From Streptomyces sp. S.PNR 29 (GTDB lineage: Bacteria > Actinomycetota > Actinomycetes > Streptomycetales > Streptomycetaceae), in assembly GCF_030386795.1 (NCBI RefSeq), contig NZ_JANUQM010000018.1:141942-205941 (forward strand): a stretch of 64,000 nucleotides of DNA. Reading direction: 5' to 3'. Each line of letters opens with the position of its first letter. Position 1 is the first letter of the stretch. Of this stretch, positions 17,193-25,924 are shown in pieces. The position numbers were made by a program, and so were the translations under genes. The notes under the pieces were generated by a model. The model did not search any database. It was not told the origin of the DNA and was given only the letters and a program-made list of their open reading frames with translations.

Positions 17193-18458
17193 ATGAGCAA
17201 GCGACCCCGGGACAGCGCGTCGCTCGGACTCGACCGGCGCTACGCGGAGCGCATCGAGGAGTTCCAGGGCCGCCACCCCCACGCCGTCGATCTCGTGATC
17301 GTCCTGGCGCTGATGGGCTGCGCGGCCCTCGGCAGCTCGCTCACCATGCCCGGCGCCGACCCGCCCGACCACGAGAGGGCCGCCACCGCCCTCATGGGCG
17401 TGTCCTGCCTGGCCCTGCTGAAGCACCGTACCCATGTGCGGATGGCCGTCGCCGTGACCGCGGTCTGCACCGTGGCCGCGGTCGCGCTGGGCTACCTGGT
17501 GACGCCGCTGCTCCTGGCGCCCGTCATGGCGGCGCTCTACTGGCTGGCCGCCCAGAGCGACCGCACGACCACCCGCGCATACGGCCTCACGACCATGGCG
17601 GCGGTGACGCTCGCGGCCGTGTTCTCCGACAGCATGGGCCACCTCTCGATGCTGCTCAGGACGATCGGCCCGGTCTTCTGGCTGCTGATGCCCCTCGCCG
17701 CCGGCAAGATGACCCAGCTGCGTCACGCCTACCTGCAGTCGGTGCAGGCCCGCGCCGAACACGCCGAGCGCACCCGTGAGGAGGAGGCGCGGCTGCGGGT
17801 CACCGAGGAGCGCATGCGCATCGCCCGCGAGCTGCACGACGTCGTGGCCCACCACCTGGCGCTGGCCAACGCCCAGGCCGGCACCGCGGCTCACCTGGCG
17901 CGCAGCAGCCCCGCCCAGGCGCAGAAGATCCTCGACGACCTGACCGGCACCACCTCCTCGGCGCTGCGCGAACTCAAGGCCACCGTCGGCGTGCTGCGCA
18001 GGCCGAACGACCCGGACGCCGCGTCCCTGGAGCCGTCCCCCGGGCTCGGCCGTCTCCCCGAGCTGGTCTCGGCCTGCGAGTCCGCCGGACTCAAGGTCAC
18101 GGTCACCACCGAAGGGGAGCCGCGGCCCCTCTCACCCGGCGTGGACCTGACCGCCTTCCGGATCGTCCAGGAGGCACTCACCAACGTCACCAAGCACGCT
18201 GCCGCGCAGACGGCACACATTCGCCTCGCGTACTCCGGGAACCGGCTGACGATCAGCGTCACCGACAACGGAAGCGCGACCGCCGCCGCCACCCCGCCCC
18301 CCGGCCCGGACCGTGGCTTCGGCCTGATGGGCATGCGGGAGCGTGCCCAGTCCGTCGGCGGCTGCCTCAGCGCCGGTCACCGCCCCGAAGGCGGCTTCGA
18401 AGTCACCACGGCTCTCCCGCTGCACTCGCACGCCCCGGAAGAGGGAACGACCCCATGA
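17193..18458 (+). CDS. NarL-type sensor histidine kinase
   Basis: A 421-residue kinase. Residues about 30-170 hold four to six membrane spans, then a HisKA_3 dimerisation helix with 'ARELHDVVAHH' (phospho-acceptor His about 215) and a HATPase domain ('FRIVQEALTNVTKHA', 'VTDNG', 'GFGLMGMRERA'). The ATG at 17193 has GGAGAA just upstream; an in-frame ATG at 17163 with GGGAG is an alternative adding ten residues. The stop overlaps the start of the response regulator at 18455, so the pair is translationally coupled. The input signal is not evident. Confidence 0.87.
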   Translation: MSKRPRDSASLGLDRRYAERIEEFQGRHPHAVDLVIVLALMGCAALGSSLTMPGADPPDHERAATALMGVSCLALLKHRTHVRMAVAVTAVCTVAAVALGYLVTPLLLAPVMAALYWLAAQSDRTTTRAYGLTTMAAVTLAAVFSDSMGHLSMLLRTIGPVFWLLMPLAAGKMTQLRHAYLQSVQARAEHAERTREEEARLRVTEERMRIARELHDVVAHHLALANAQAGTAAHLARSSPAQAQKILDDLTGTTSSALRELKATVGVLRRPNDPDAASLEPSPGLGRLPELVSACESAGLKVTVTTEGEPRPLSPGVDLTAFRIVQEALTNVTKHAAAQTAHIRLAYSGNRLTISVTDNGSATAAATPPPGPDRGFGLMGMRERAQSVGGCLSAGHRPEGGFEVTTALPLHSHAPEEGTTP

Positions 18459-19147
18459 CCATCCGCGTCCTGCTCGCCGACGACCAGGCCCTGCTGCGGG
18501 CCACCTTCCGGATCCTGATCGACTCCTGCGACGACCTGGCGGTGGTCGGCGAGGCCTCGGACGGCACGGAGGCGGTGGAACTGACCCGGGCCCACCACCC
18601 CGACGTCGTCCTCATGGACATCCGGATGCCGGGCACGGACGGCCTCAGCGCCACCTCCGCCATCTGCGCCGACCCGGAGCTGGCCGCCACCCGCGTCCTC
18701 ATCCTGACCACGTTCGAGACCGAGGACTACGTCGCCCAGGCGCTGCGCGCCGGTGCCAGCGGCTTCCTCGGCAAGGACGTCACGGCCGACACCCTCCTGG
18801 CCGGCCTGCGCACCGTGGCCTCCGGCGAGTCCCTCCTCTCCCCCGCCGCCACCCGTTCCCTCATCACCCGCTTCCTCATGTCCCCCGCCCCCGACACCCA
18901 TCTGGCGCCCCCGCAGCGCCTGTCCGAACTCACCGTCCGCGAGCGCGAGGTGATGGCCCTGGCCGCGGAGGGCAGGTCCAACGACGAGATCGCCGAGGTC
19001 CTCGTGCTCAGCCCGCTGACCGTACGGACCCACATCCACCGCGCGATGACCAAACTGGGCGCCCGCGACCGCGCCCAGCTGGTCGTCATCGCCTACCAGA
19101 CGGGCCTGGTGAAGGCCGTCCCCGACGTCCCCGGACAGCACACCTAG
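18455..19147 (+). CDS. NarL/LuxR-type response regulator
   Basis: A 230-residue regulator with a receiver domain (acidic pair 'ADD' near residue 9, phospho-acceptor Asp about 55 in 'VVLMDIRMPG', Lys in 'GFLGKDV') and a C-terminal LuxR helix-turn-helix ('LTVREREVMALAAEGRSNDEIAEVL'). It overlaps the kinase stop by four bases (ATGA). Its stop codon shares bases with the stop of the opposite-strand regulator at 19144, so the two two-component systems meet tail to tail with no spacer. Confidence 0.9.
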   Translation: MTIRVLLADDQALLRATFRILIDSCDDLAVVGEASDGTEAVELTRAHHPDVVLMDIRMPGTDGLSATSAICADPELAATRVLILTTFETEDYVAQALRAGASGFLGKDVTADTLLAGLRTVASGESLLSPAATRSLITRFLMSPAPDTHLAPPQRLSELTVREREVMALAAEGRSNDEIAEVLVLSPLTVRTHIHRAMTKLGARDRAQLVVIAYQTGLVKAVPDVPGQHT

Positions 19148-19803
19148 GCGCGCAGATAGGCCAGCACCGCAAGGACGCGACGGTGGTCGTCGGGGGCCGC
19201 CGGGGGCAGCCGGAGCTTCTGGAGGATGCTCGCGATGTGCTTGGCGACGGCGGCCTCGGTGACCACGAGGCGGCGGGCGATCGCCCCGTTGGAACGGCCC
19301 TCGGCCATGAGGGCGAGAACCTCGTGTTCACGGGGGGTGAGCCGGTCCAGGGGGTCGCGGCGGCGGGCGAGCAGCTGGCGTACGACCTCCGGGTCGACGA
19401 CCGTGGCGCCGGCGGCGACGCGGGTGACGGCGTCCGCGAACTCCTCGACGTCTCCGATGCGTTCCTTGAGGAGGTACCCCATGCCGGTGCTGCCGCGGCG
19501 GTCGTCCAGGAGTTCCTCGGCGAAGGTCTGCTCGACGTACTGACTGAGGACGAGGACCGCCAGTGCGGGCTGCTCGGCCTGGAGGAGGCGGGCCGTGCGC
19601 AGCCCCTCGTCCGTCTGCCCGGGCGGCATGCGGACGTCGGTGATCACCAGGTCCGGCCGGTGTTCCCGGGCGGCGGCGAGCAGGGCGGGGCCGTCGCCCA
19701 CGGCGGCGAGGACCTGGTGGCCGAAGCGCCGGAGCAGATGGACGAGGCCTTCGCGCAGGAGGACGGCATCCTCCGCGATCACTATGCGGAGGGGGTGCCG
19801 CAC
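19144..19803 (-). CDS. NarL/LuxR-type response regulator
   Basis: A 219-residue regulator: receiver with 'AED' near residue 11, phospho-acceptor Asp about 56 in 'LVITDVRMPP', and LuxR helix-turn-helix ('LTPREHEVLALMAEGRSNGAIARRL'). The GTG at 19803 lies inside the 3' end of the kinase gene (stop at 19782), a 22-base overlap that implies coupling. It is strikingly similar along its whole length to the regulator at 46781, for example 'HQVLAAVGD', 'AAGATVVDPEVVRQLL' and the end 'RRVLAVLAYLRA'. The two systems are therefore paralogues. Confidence 0.88.
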   Translation of the reverse strand: MRHPLRIVIAEDAVLLREGLVHLLRRFGHQVLAAVGDGPALLAAAREHRPDLVITDVRMPPGQTDEGLRTARLLQAEQPALAVLVLSQYVEQTFAEELLDDRRGSTGMGYLLKERIGDVEEFADAVTRVAAGATVVDPEVVRQLLARRRDPLDRLTPREHEVLALMAEGRSNGAIARRLVVTEAAVAKHIASILQKLRLPPAAPDDHRRVLAVLAYLRA

Positions 19804-20960
19804 GGTATCTCCGCTCTGAGGAGGGTGGGCCCGCCGGGCGGGCTGGACAGGAGCATTCTGCCGTCGGCGGCGGCGATCCTGTCGGCGAGTCCGGTCAGGC
19901 CCGTACCGCGAGCGGGGTCCGCGTCGCCGCCGCCGTTGTCCTCGATGTCGAGGCGGAGCACGCCGTCGTGGCAGCGGGCGGTGATGCGGCAGCGGTCCGC
20001 ACCGCTGTGCCTGGCGATGTTGGTGAGGGCCTCGGCGGTCACGAAGTACGCCGTCTGCTCGACCGCGGCCGGCAGCCGGCCGGGGAGGTCGATGTCGAGG
20101 TCGGCGGGTACCGGGCAGCGCCCGGCGATGTCCCGCACGGCGGCGGGCACGCCGCGCTCGGTCAGGATCTGGGGATGGATGCCACGGATCAGTTCCCGCA
20201 GTTCGGTGAGCGCTTCCTTGGCGAGGGCGTGGGCCTCGGCGACCTGTTGCGACGCGGGGCTGCCGGGCGGCAGGTCGAGGGTGGCCAGGCCCAGTTTCAC
20301 GGTGAGGGCGACGAGGCGCTGCTGGGCACCGTCGTGGAGGTCGCGCTCGATGCGGCGGCGTTCGGCCTCGAAGGCGTCGACGAGCCGGGCCCGGGAGCGT
20401 ACGACCTCGCGCAGTTCGCGGTCCGGCGGGAAGAGGACCGCACGGGTCACGGCGGCGCGGACACCGGCCCACGCGCCGACGGGATAAGCGGCCACCGGCA
20501 GGAGCAGGGCGCCCGCGACGGGGCCGGCCACGCTCTGCCAGGGGGAGGCGGTGGGCTGCAGCGGCGTGAGGAGGAGGAAGCCCGGGATGCCGAGCGAGAC
20601 CAGGACGAGGGCGAGGTCCATCCAGCCGACCGCCAGGACGGACACGGCGCCGTAGCCGGCGGTGCGCGGACCGCTGCGCGGTTCCGGCCGGTCACCGCGG
20701 TCGCCGCGGTCGACGAGGGCGAGGCGGCGCCGCTCCAGGGGGCCGGCGAGGGCAGCGGCGAAGACCACGACGGCGACCGCGCAGAGCACCCTGGCGAAGG
20801 TGCCGATGGGCGCGGTGAACAGTCCGCCGACAGCCAGGTAGGCACCGGCCGCGAACACCCCGCCCGACAGCAGGTGCCCCAGTGCCCGCCAGGGCCAGAC
20901 GCTGCGGAGGAACCCCAACGGGCTGCGGGTCAGGGCCTCCAGAACGGTTCGAGGGGACAC
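19782..20960 (-). CDS. Sensor histidine kinase (HisKA_3), predicted leaderless
   Basis: A 392-residue kinase with an N-terminal sensor-type domain of several membrane spans (residues about 25-170), 'RRRIERDLHDGAQQRLV' with the phospho-acceptor His near 209, and a HATPase domain ('TAEALTNIARHS', 'IEDNGGG', 'GLTGLADRIAAADG'). I place the start at the GTG at 20960: no Shine-Dalgarno is present, but TACGGT lies 7 bases upstream, as in leaderless transcripts. The frame is open to 21113, but that part would overlap the divergent ABC gene. It is a paralogue of the kinase at 45570 (same 'SGWPWRS/SVWPWRA' start region). Confidence 0.86.
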   Translation of the reverse strand: MSPRTVLEALTRSPLGFLRSVWPWRALGHLLSGGVFAAGAYLAVGGLFTAPIGTFARVLCAVAVVVFAAALAGPLERRRLALVDRGDRGDRPEPRSGPRTAGYGAVSVLAVGWMDLALVLVSLGIPGFLLLTPLQPTASPWQSVAGPVAGALLLPVAAYPVGAWAGVRAAVTRAVLFPPDRELREVVRSRARLVDAFEAERRRIERDLHDGAQQRLVALTVKLGLATLDLPPGSPASQQVAEAHALAKEALTELRELIRGIHPQILTERGVPAAVRDIAGRCPVPADLDIDLPGRLPAAVEQTAYFVTAEALTNIARHSGADRCRITARCHDGVLRLDIEDNGGGDADPARGTGLTGLADRIAAADGRMLLSSPPGGPTLLRAEIPCGTPSA

Positions 20961-20967
20961 ACGGTCG

Positions 20968-20973
20968 ACCGTA
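20968..20973 (-). promoter_or_regulatory. -10 hexamer of a predicted leaderless transcript
   Basis: TACGGT on the minus strand is followed after 7 bases by the GTG start of the histidine kinase at 20960. That spacing would place the transcription start at or next to the start codon, consistent with the missing ribosome site. Confidence 0.55.
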
Positions 20974-21070
20974 GCGGCGCCGGCCGGCGACGGCAGTAGT
21001 GCCAGATGGAGTATCGGCTCTCGCCCTGGCGGCAATGTGCCGGACCGGGTTCCCGTCGTTGCCTTGGCAC

Positions 21071-21859
21071 ATGACCACGAGGAACACGACCACGAGGAAC
21101 ACGACCACGACACCGGGCACGTCGGCCGTCCGGCCCGTCGAGCTGCGGTCGGTGACCAAGCGCTACGGCGCCGGGGAAGGGGCCGTCACCGCTCTCGACG
21201 ACGTGACCCTGGACTTCGCCGCCGGGACGATGACGGCCGTGATGGGCCCCTCCGGGTCCGGCAAGTCCACCTTGCTGCACTGCGCGGCGGGCCTCGACCG
21301 GCCGAGCTCCGGCGAGGTGCTGATCGGCGGTACGGAACTGGGCGGGCTCGACGAGAACGCGCTGACCGTGCTGCGCCGGGAACGGGTGGGGTTCGTCTTC
21401 CAGGCGTTCAACCTGGTGTCGGCGCTGACCGCCGCGCAGAACGTCGAACTGCCGCTGAGACTGGCCGGATGCCGTCCGGCGGCGGACGAGGTGCGGGCGG
21501 CGCTCGACGCGGTCGGCCTCGCGGACCGTCACGGGCACCGGCCGGGCGAACTGTCCGGAGGACAGCGGCAGCGCGTCGCGATCGCCCGCGCGATGATCGC
21601 GCGGCCCGCCGTCCTCTTCGCCGACGAGCCGACCGGGGCACTGGACACCAGGGCCTCACGGGTGGTGCTGCGGCTGCTGCGGGACCTGGTGGACGGCCGT
21701 GGACAGACGGTCGTGATGGTGACGCACGACCCGGCCGCCGCGGCGTACGCGGACCGGGTGGCGCTGCTGGCCGACGGACGGCTGGTGGACGAACTGCCGG
21801 GTGCCGTCGGTGCCGAGGCGATCGCGGCGCGGACGGCCGCACTGGAGGTGCGGTCGTGA
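21071..21859 (+). CDS. ABC transporter ATP-binding protein (MacB/LolD type)
   Basis: A 262-residue ATPase. The Walker A 'GPSGSGKST' is at about residues 59-67, followed by the Q-loop 'VFQAFNLV', the ABC signature 'LSGGQRQRVAIARA', Walker B 'VLFADEPTGALD' and the H-loop 'VTHDP'. The first 16 residues are an unusual Thr/Arg/Asn repeat encoded by two 15-bp direct repeats. The ATG at 21071 is the latest start that keeps the domain complete; no clear Shine-Dalgarno is visible. It overlaps the permease gene by four bases (GTGA). Together they form a MacB/FtsX-type exporter, often involved in antibiotic or peptide efflux. Confidence 0.88.
   Translation: MTTRNTTTRNTTTTPGTSAVRPVELRSVTKRYGAGEGAVTALDDVTLDFAAGTMTAVMGPSGSGKSTLLHCAAGLDRPSSGEVLIGGTELGGLDENALTVLRRERVGFVFQAFNLVSALTAAQNVELPLRLAGCRPAADEVRAALDAVGLADRHGHRPGELSGGQRQRVAIARAMIARPAVLFADEPTGALDTRASRVVLRLLRDLVDGRGQTVVMVTHDPAAAAYADRVALLADGRLVDELPGAVGAEAIAARTAALEVRS
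21073..21102 (+). repeat. Two tandem 15-bp repeats in the ABC ATPase start
   Basis: The unit GACCACGAGGAACAC occurs twice without interruption and a third partial copy follows. In frame it encodes repeated Thr-Thr-Arg-Asn-Thr at the extreme N terminus of the ATPase, before the folded domain. Slippage could change the length of this tail without breaking the frame. Confidence 0.8.
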
Positions 21860-24228
21860 TCAGCCTGGCGACGGTGCGGGAACGATGGACCTCCTTCCTG
21901 GGGTCCTTCGTGGCCGTGGCGCTGGGCGTCGCGGTCGTGGCCATGAGCGGGCTGGTCCTGCTGTCGGAGGGCACGGGGGTGCCGGAACGGCTCGCGGGGG
22001 CGCCGGTGCTGGTGCAGAGCCCGGCCGGAACGCGATCCGAGGGGGTGTTCGTGGAGAACCCGCCGTGGCCACCGGAACGCGCCGAGACGTTGCGGCGGAC
22101 GCTGGCCGAACTGCCGGGAGTGGCCTCGGCGGTGGCGGACCGGTCCTTCTACGCACAGGCGGTGGGCAGCGAACAGCGGGCGGGGGAACGGCAGGGCCAC
22201 CCCTGGTCGGCCGCGGCGCTCGCCGCGTACGGCCTGAGCGCGGGCAGAGGGCCGGCCACGGCGGACGAGATCGTCGTGGACGAGGCACTCGGCCGCGCGC
22301 CGGGCGAGACCGTCACGGTGCTGACGGCGCACGGGCCGCGGCGGTGGTCGGTGTCCGGCACGGTGAACGGCCCCGGCTACTACGTCACCGACCGGCGGGC
22401 CGCCGAACTGGCGGGCGGCGTACGGGTCATCGGGCTGCTCCTGGAGCCCGGTGCCGACCCCGCCCGCGTCGCGGCCGCCGCGCGGGGTGCCGTCGGCGGC
22501 GACGGCACGGTCCTGACCGGTGCCTCCCGCGATGCGCTCGCGCCGAGGCAGGACGAGATGACCCGCTGGATCGGCGGCCAGGTGCTCACCGCCATGGCGC
22601 TGCTCTCCGCCTTCGTCACGGTCTTCGTCGTCTCCTCGACGTTCGCGTTCACCGTCGCGCAGCGGCGCCGCGAGTTCGGCCTGCTGCGGACGATCGGCGC
22701 CACACCGCGGCAGTTGAGGCGCATGGTGTACGCCGAAGCGCTGACGGTCGGTCTTCTCGGCGCGGTGACGGGGGCGCTGCTCTCCGTGGTGCTCGCGCCG
22801 GCGATGACCGGGCTGCTGATCGACGCGGGTTTCCAGCCGGCGGGCTTCGAGGTGCGCATCCGGTGGTGGGTGCCGGCCGCGGCCGTCGCTCTGGGCGTGG
22901 TGGTGGCACTCGCCGGAGTGGGCGCCGCGTCGCGACGGGCGGCCCGGGTGAGGCCGCTGGAGGCGATGCGGGAGGCGGTGGTGGACAGCAACCCGATGAC
23001 GCGACGCCGGTGGGCCGCCGGGCTGGCGTTGACGGGGGTCGGCGCGGTCTGTTCGGTGGGCACGGCCCTGGCGGGGGCCGACGGCATGGTGCTGCTGGCC
23101 CTCGGCGCGGCGATGGGCCTGACGGCGGGCCTGACCCTCCTCCTGCCCGCGCTGGTCGGGCCCGTGATCGGGGCACTGACCCGGCCGCTCGCCCGGCGTC
23201 CCGGTGCGACGGCCCTGCTCGTACGCGAGAACATGCTCACCGCGGTGCGCCGCACCTCCTCCACCGTCGCCCCGGTGCTGGCGACCGTCGCCTTCGCCGT
23301 ACTGATCACCAGCACCGTGCAGACGACCCAGAGTGCCGACACCGCCCGGCAGGCCGCGGCCGTACGGGCGGAGGCGGCGGTGGTGCCCAGGGGGACGCCG
23401 GGCCTGTCGGACGCGGCGGTCGACCGGGTCGAGGGCACGGCGCTGCTGGCGACCACGGTCTACGGCGGTGAGGGCAGGGCGGCCCTGTCCGCGGCCGGGG
23501 TGTCGTCCGGCTTCCGGCAGGTGTACGCCGTGCCCGCGCCCCGGGGTGACACCGTCGTCGTCACGGCGGCCGTGGCGGCCGCGCACGGCTGGCGGACAGG
23601 CCACGTCGCCCTCCTCACGTTCGAGGACGGCCGTACGCGGCGGTTGCGGGTGACAGCCGTGGCCGACGACTCGATGCCGTACCAGGTCTTCCTCCCCCGC
23701 GAACTGGTACGCGCCCATGACCCTTCGGCGCTGGCGGATGTCGCCTACCGAACGGGTCCCGACGGGACGCGGCTCCCCGCGGGACTCGGCGCCGAAGAGA
23801 TGCCGGTGGCGGCCTACGCGGCCTCGGACGACGCCGAGGAGGACCGGCTGGTCCTGCGGTTCACCCTGATCCTCGTCGCCCTGTCGGCGGGCTACACCGC
23901 CCTTGCCGTCGCCTCCACCCTGCTGACGGCCACCCTGGGCCGGGTGCGTGATCTCCGCGTCCTGCGCCTGTCCGGCGCGACGCCGCGTCAGGTGCTGCTG
24001 GCGCTCGCGGCCGAAACGTGCTGCGTCGTCACCCTGGGCGCGGCCCTCGGCCTGACGGTGGCCGCTCCCGCCCTGCTCGGCACGGTCCACGGCCTGCGCG
24101 AGGAACTGGGCCTGCCGGTGGAGTTGTCGGTGGCCTGGCCCTGGGTCGCGGGCGTGGTGACGGTCTGCCTGCTGCTCGCCACGGCGGCCACCGTCCTCCC
24201 GGCCCGCGCCGTCCTGCGGAGGGTGTGA
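21856..24228 (+). CDS. FtsX-like ABC transporter permease
   Basis: A 790-residue permease with two FtsX modules. The first span is at residues about 15-38, then an extracellular domain, then a three-span FtsX core near 'TVAQRRREFGLLRTIGATPRQLRRM' (about residues 265-290). A central pair of spans, a second extracellular domain and a second FtsX core ('RVRDLRVLRLSGATPRQVLL') follow. The GTG start overlaps the ATPase stop (GTGA), with GGAGGTG upstream. This is the membrane half of the exporter; substrate unknown. It is divergent from the kinase/regulator pair at 19144-20960, which may control it, as is common for such neighbours. Confidence 0.87.
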   Translation: MISLATVRERWTSFLGSFVAVALGVAVVAMSGLVLLSEGTGVPERLAGAPVLVQSPAGTRSEGVFVENPPWPPERAETLRRTLAELPGVASAVADRSFYAQAVGSEQRAGERQGHPWSAAALAAYGLSAGRGPATADEIVVDEALGRAPGETVTVLTAHGPRRWSVSGTVNGPGYYVTDRRAAELAGGVRVIGLLLEPGADPARVAAAARGAVGGDGTVLTGASRDALAPRQDEMTRWIGGQVLTAMALLSAFVTVFVVSSTFAFTVAQRRREFGLLRTIGATPRQLRRMVYAEALTVGLLGAVTGALLSVVLAPAMTGLLIDAGFQPAGFEVRIRWWVPAAAVALGVVVALAGVGAASRRAARVRPLEAMREAVVDSNPMTRRRWAAGLALTGVGAVCSVGTALAGADGMVLLALGAAMGLTAGLTLLLPALVGPVIGALTRPLARRPGATALLVRENMLTAVRRTSSTVAPVLATVAFAVLITSTVQTTQSADTARQAAAVRAEAAVVPRGTPGLSDAAVDRVEGTALLATTVYGGEGRAALSAAGVSSGFRQVYAVPAPRGDTVVVTAAVAAAHGWRTGHVALLTFEDGRTRRLRVTAVADDSMPYQVFLPRELVRAHDPSALADVAYRTGPDGTRLPAGLGAEEMPVAAYAASDDAEEDRLVLRFTLILVALSAGYTALAVASTLLTATLGRVRDLRVLRLSGATPRQVLLALAAETCCVVTLGAALGLTVAAPALLGTVHGLREELGLPVELSVAWPWVAGVVTVCLLLATAATVLPARAVLRRV

Positions 24229-24314
24229 CCGGGATCACCGGCCAGGGCCGATTGCTTCCTCGCGCCGGGCCGGTCATACCGGCGACAGCGAGTGAAGGAA
24301 AGGAACCGACCGAC

Positions 24315-24527
24315 GTGACCGCATCCGTGAAGGGCCCCGCCAGTTACTTCCCCTCCATCGAGAAGAAGTACGGCCGTCCGATCACCGAGTGGAAGGACCT
24401 GATCCGCGCCTCGCCGCTGACCCGGCACAGGGAGCTCGTCACCTGGCTCAAGACCGAGCACGGTCTGGGACACGGCCATGCCAACGCGCTCGTGGCGCAC
24501 ACACTGGCCGAGAACGCCGGCACGTGA
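24315..24527 (+). CDS. DUF4287 family small protein
   Basis: A 70-residue soluble protein matching the short DUF4287 family: 'GPASYFPSIEKKYGRPITEWKDLI' and 'HRELVTWLKTEHGLGHGHANALVAHTL'. These helical proteins occur alone or fused to DUF5655; their biochemical role is unknown. The start is a GTG with AAAGGAA about 9-10 bases upstream. It is followed by a clear terminator. Confidence 0.82.
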   Translation: MTASVKGPASYFPSIEKKYGRPITEWKDLIRASPLTRHRELVTWLKTEHGLGHGHANALVAHTLAENAGT

Positions 24528-24531
24528 ACCG

Positions 24532-24557
24532 CCCCCGTGCCTGCGCGGGCACGGGGG
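24532..24557. terminator. Hairpin terminator between convergent genes
   Basis: A perfect 10-bp stem (24532-24541 with 24548-24557) with a 6-base loop begins 4 bp after the stop of the DUF4287 gene. It probably also stops transcription from the opposite-strand hydrolase gene ending at 24627. Confidence 0.75.
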
Positions 24558-24626
24558 AGGGCAGACCGAACAGCGGGAAGAGTCGCTCATTCCGCACCCC
24601 CCCGCACCAAGGTACCGGGCGTGCCG

Positions 24627-25811
24627 CTATGGCCTGCCGTACGCCGCCACCATGATGTTCTGCGCCACCTTGTTCATGTCCTGGCCCTTGGCGTCCGTGG
24701 AGTTGACGCTGTAGACCAGCGTGCGGGAGCCGTTGCGGGTGGAGGCGATGGCCGCGTTGTAGCCCCAGCGGCCGCCCGTCTTGCCCCACACCTCGCGGCC
24801 GCCCAGCTTCTTCATCGAGAGGCCGACGGAGTAGGCGGCCGGGTCGCCGCTCCTGAAGTCCGTCACCTTAGGCAGCGTGAACATCTCCTCCAGGAGCGGG
24901 CCACGCACCACCCGGCCCTGGAACAGGGCGTTGGTGAAGCGCTCCAGGTCCGCCGTGGTCGAGACGATGTCGCCGGCCGCCCAGCCGTCCGTCGTCCCCC
25001 ACACCGACACGTCGCGCAGTCCGGTCGTCCCGTCGTCCAGCCGCATCGTCTGGTAGCCGTGGTTGTGCGGGCCGATGATGCGCGGGTTCGTCCCGGGGAA
25101 GTACGTGCCGTGCAGCCCGAGCGGCTTCAGGATCCGGCGGGCGACCTGGTGCTCGTACGAGTCGCCCGTGACGCGCTCGATCACCAGACCCGCGATCGTG
25201 TAGCCGATGTTGAGGTAGTGCTGCTTCTCGCCCGGCGCGAACTCCCGTCGCTCAGACGTCGCCGAGCGGACCATGTCCTCGGGGTCATGGATCCGGAAGC
25301 GGTTCGCGTACGCCTCCTCGACCGTGGTCCCGGGGAAGTCGGGGGCCGGGATGCCGTGGGTGTGGTTGAGCAACTGCCGGACGGTGACGTCCCCGTACGA
25401 CGCCGGGATCAGGTCCGGCAGGTACGAGCGGGCACTGCCGTCCAGGTTCAGTCTGCCCTCGGCGGCCAGCTGCAGGGCGACCGCCGCCGTGAAGACCTTG
25501 GTCACGGAACCGGCGCGGAAGCGGGCGGACGGATCGGCCGGCCGGCCGGTCCTCAGGTCGTGCACGCCCGAACTGCCCCGCCAGACGCCCTCCCTTCCGC
25601 CGACCCGCACCAGCGCGGCCGTCGCGTCCGCGGTCGGCAGGCCCGCGATGGCGGTCCGCAGCGGGTCCTGCGGGGCGGGGTCCGTGGATGGTGCCGAGGC
25701 CCCGGCGGAGGGGGCGGACGGGGTGGACGCCGCGGCGGGCAGTGCCGAAGGGCCGGCCGCGACGCCCAGGACGAGCGCCGCCGCCAGCAGGGTGCGGGTC
25801 GTGTGCCTCAT
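24627..25811 (-). CDS. Secreted D-alanyl-D-alanine carboxypeptidase-like serine hydrolase
   Basis: A 394-residue protein. A Sec signal peptide (residues 1-28) is followed by an Ala/Ser/Pro linker to about residue 50 and a class C beta-lactamase/R61 DD-peptidase fold. Catalytic S-V-T-K is at residues 102-105, the second motif is 'YLNIGY' and the third is 'GKTGGRWGYN'. The KTGG box and tyrosine motif favour a peptidoglycan DD-peptidase over an esterase. The ATG at 25811 has GGAG just upstream; a second in-frame ATG at 25823 would add four residues. Confidence 0.86.
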   Translation of the reverse strand: MRHTTRTLLAAALVLGVAAGPSALPAAASTPSAPSAGASAPSTDPAPQDPLRTAIAGLPTADATAALVRVGGREGVWRGSSGVHDLRTGRPADPSARFRAGSVTKVFTAAVALQLAAEGRLNLDGSARSYLPDLIPASYGDVTVRQLLNHTHGIPAPDFPGTTVEEAYANRFRIHDPEDMVRSATSERREFAPGEKQHYLNIGYTIAGLVIERVTGDSYEHQVARRILKPLGLHGTYFPGTNPRIIGPHNHGYQTMRLDDGTTGLRDVSVWGTTDGWAAGDIVSTTADLERFTNALFQGRVVRGPLLEEMFTLPKVTDFRSGDPAAYSVGLSMKKLGGREVWGKTGGRWGYNAAIASTRNGSRTLVYSVNSTDAKGQDMNKVAQNIMVAAYGRP

Positions 25812-25924
25812 GCTCAACTCCATGGATGGGCACCCTTGTTGCTCAGGTGCTCTTGGGATGGACGGCTCCATCCTGCTGAGCGGCGGCTTGTCGTGGATCG
25901 CCCGCGCAGGCGGTCTTCGGGGAG

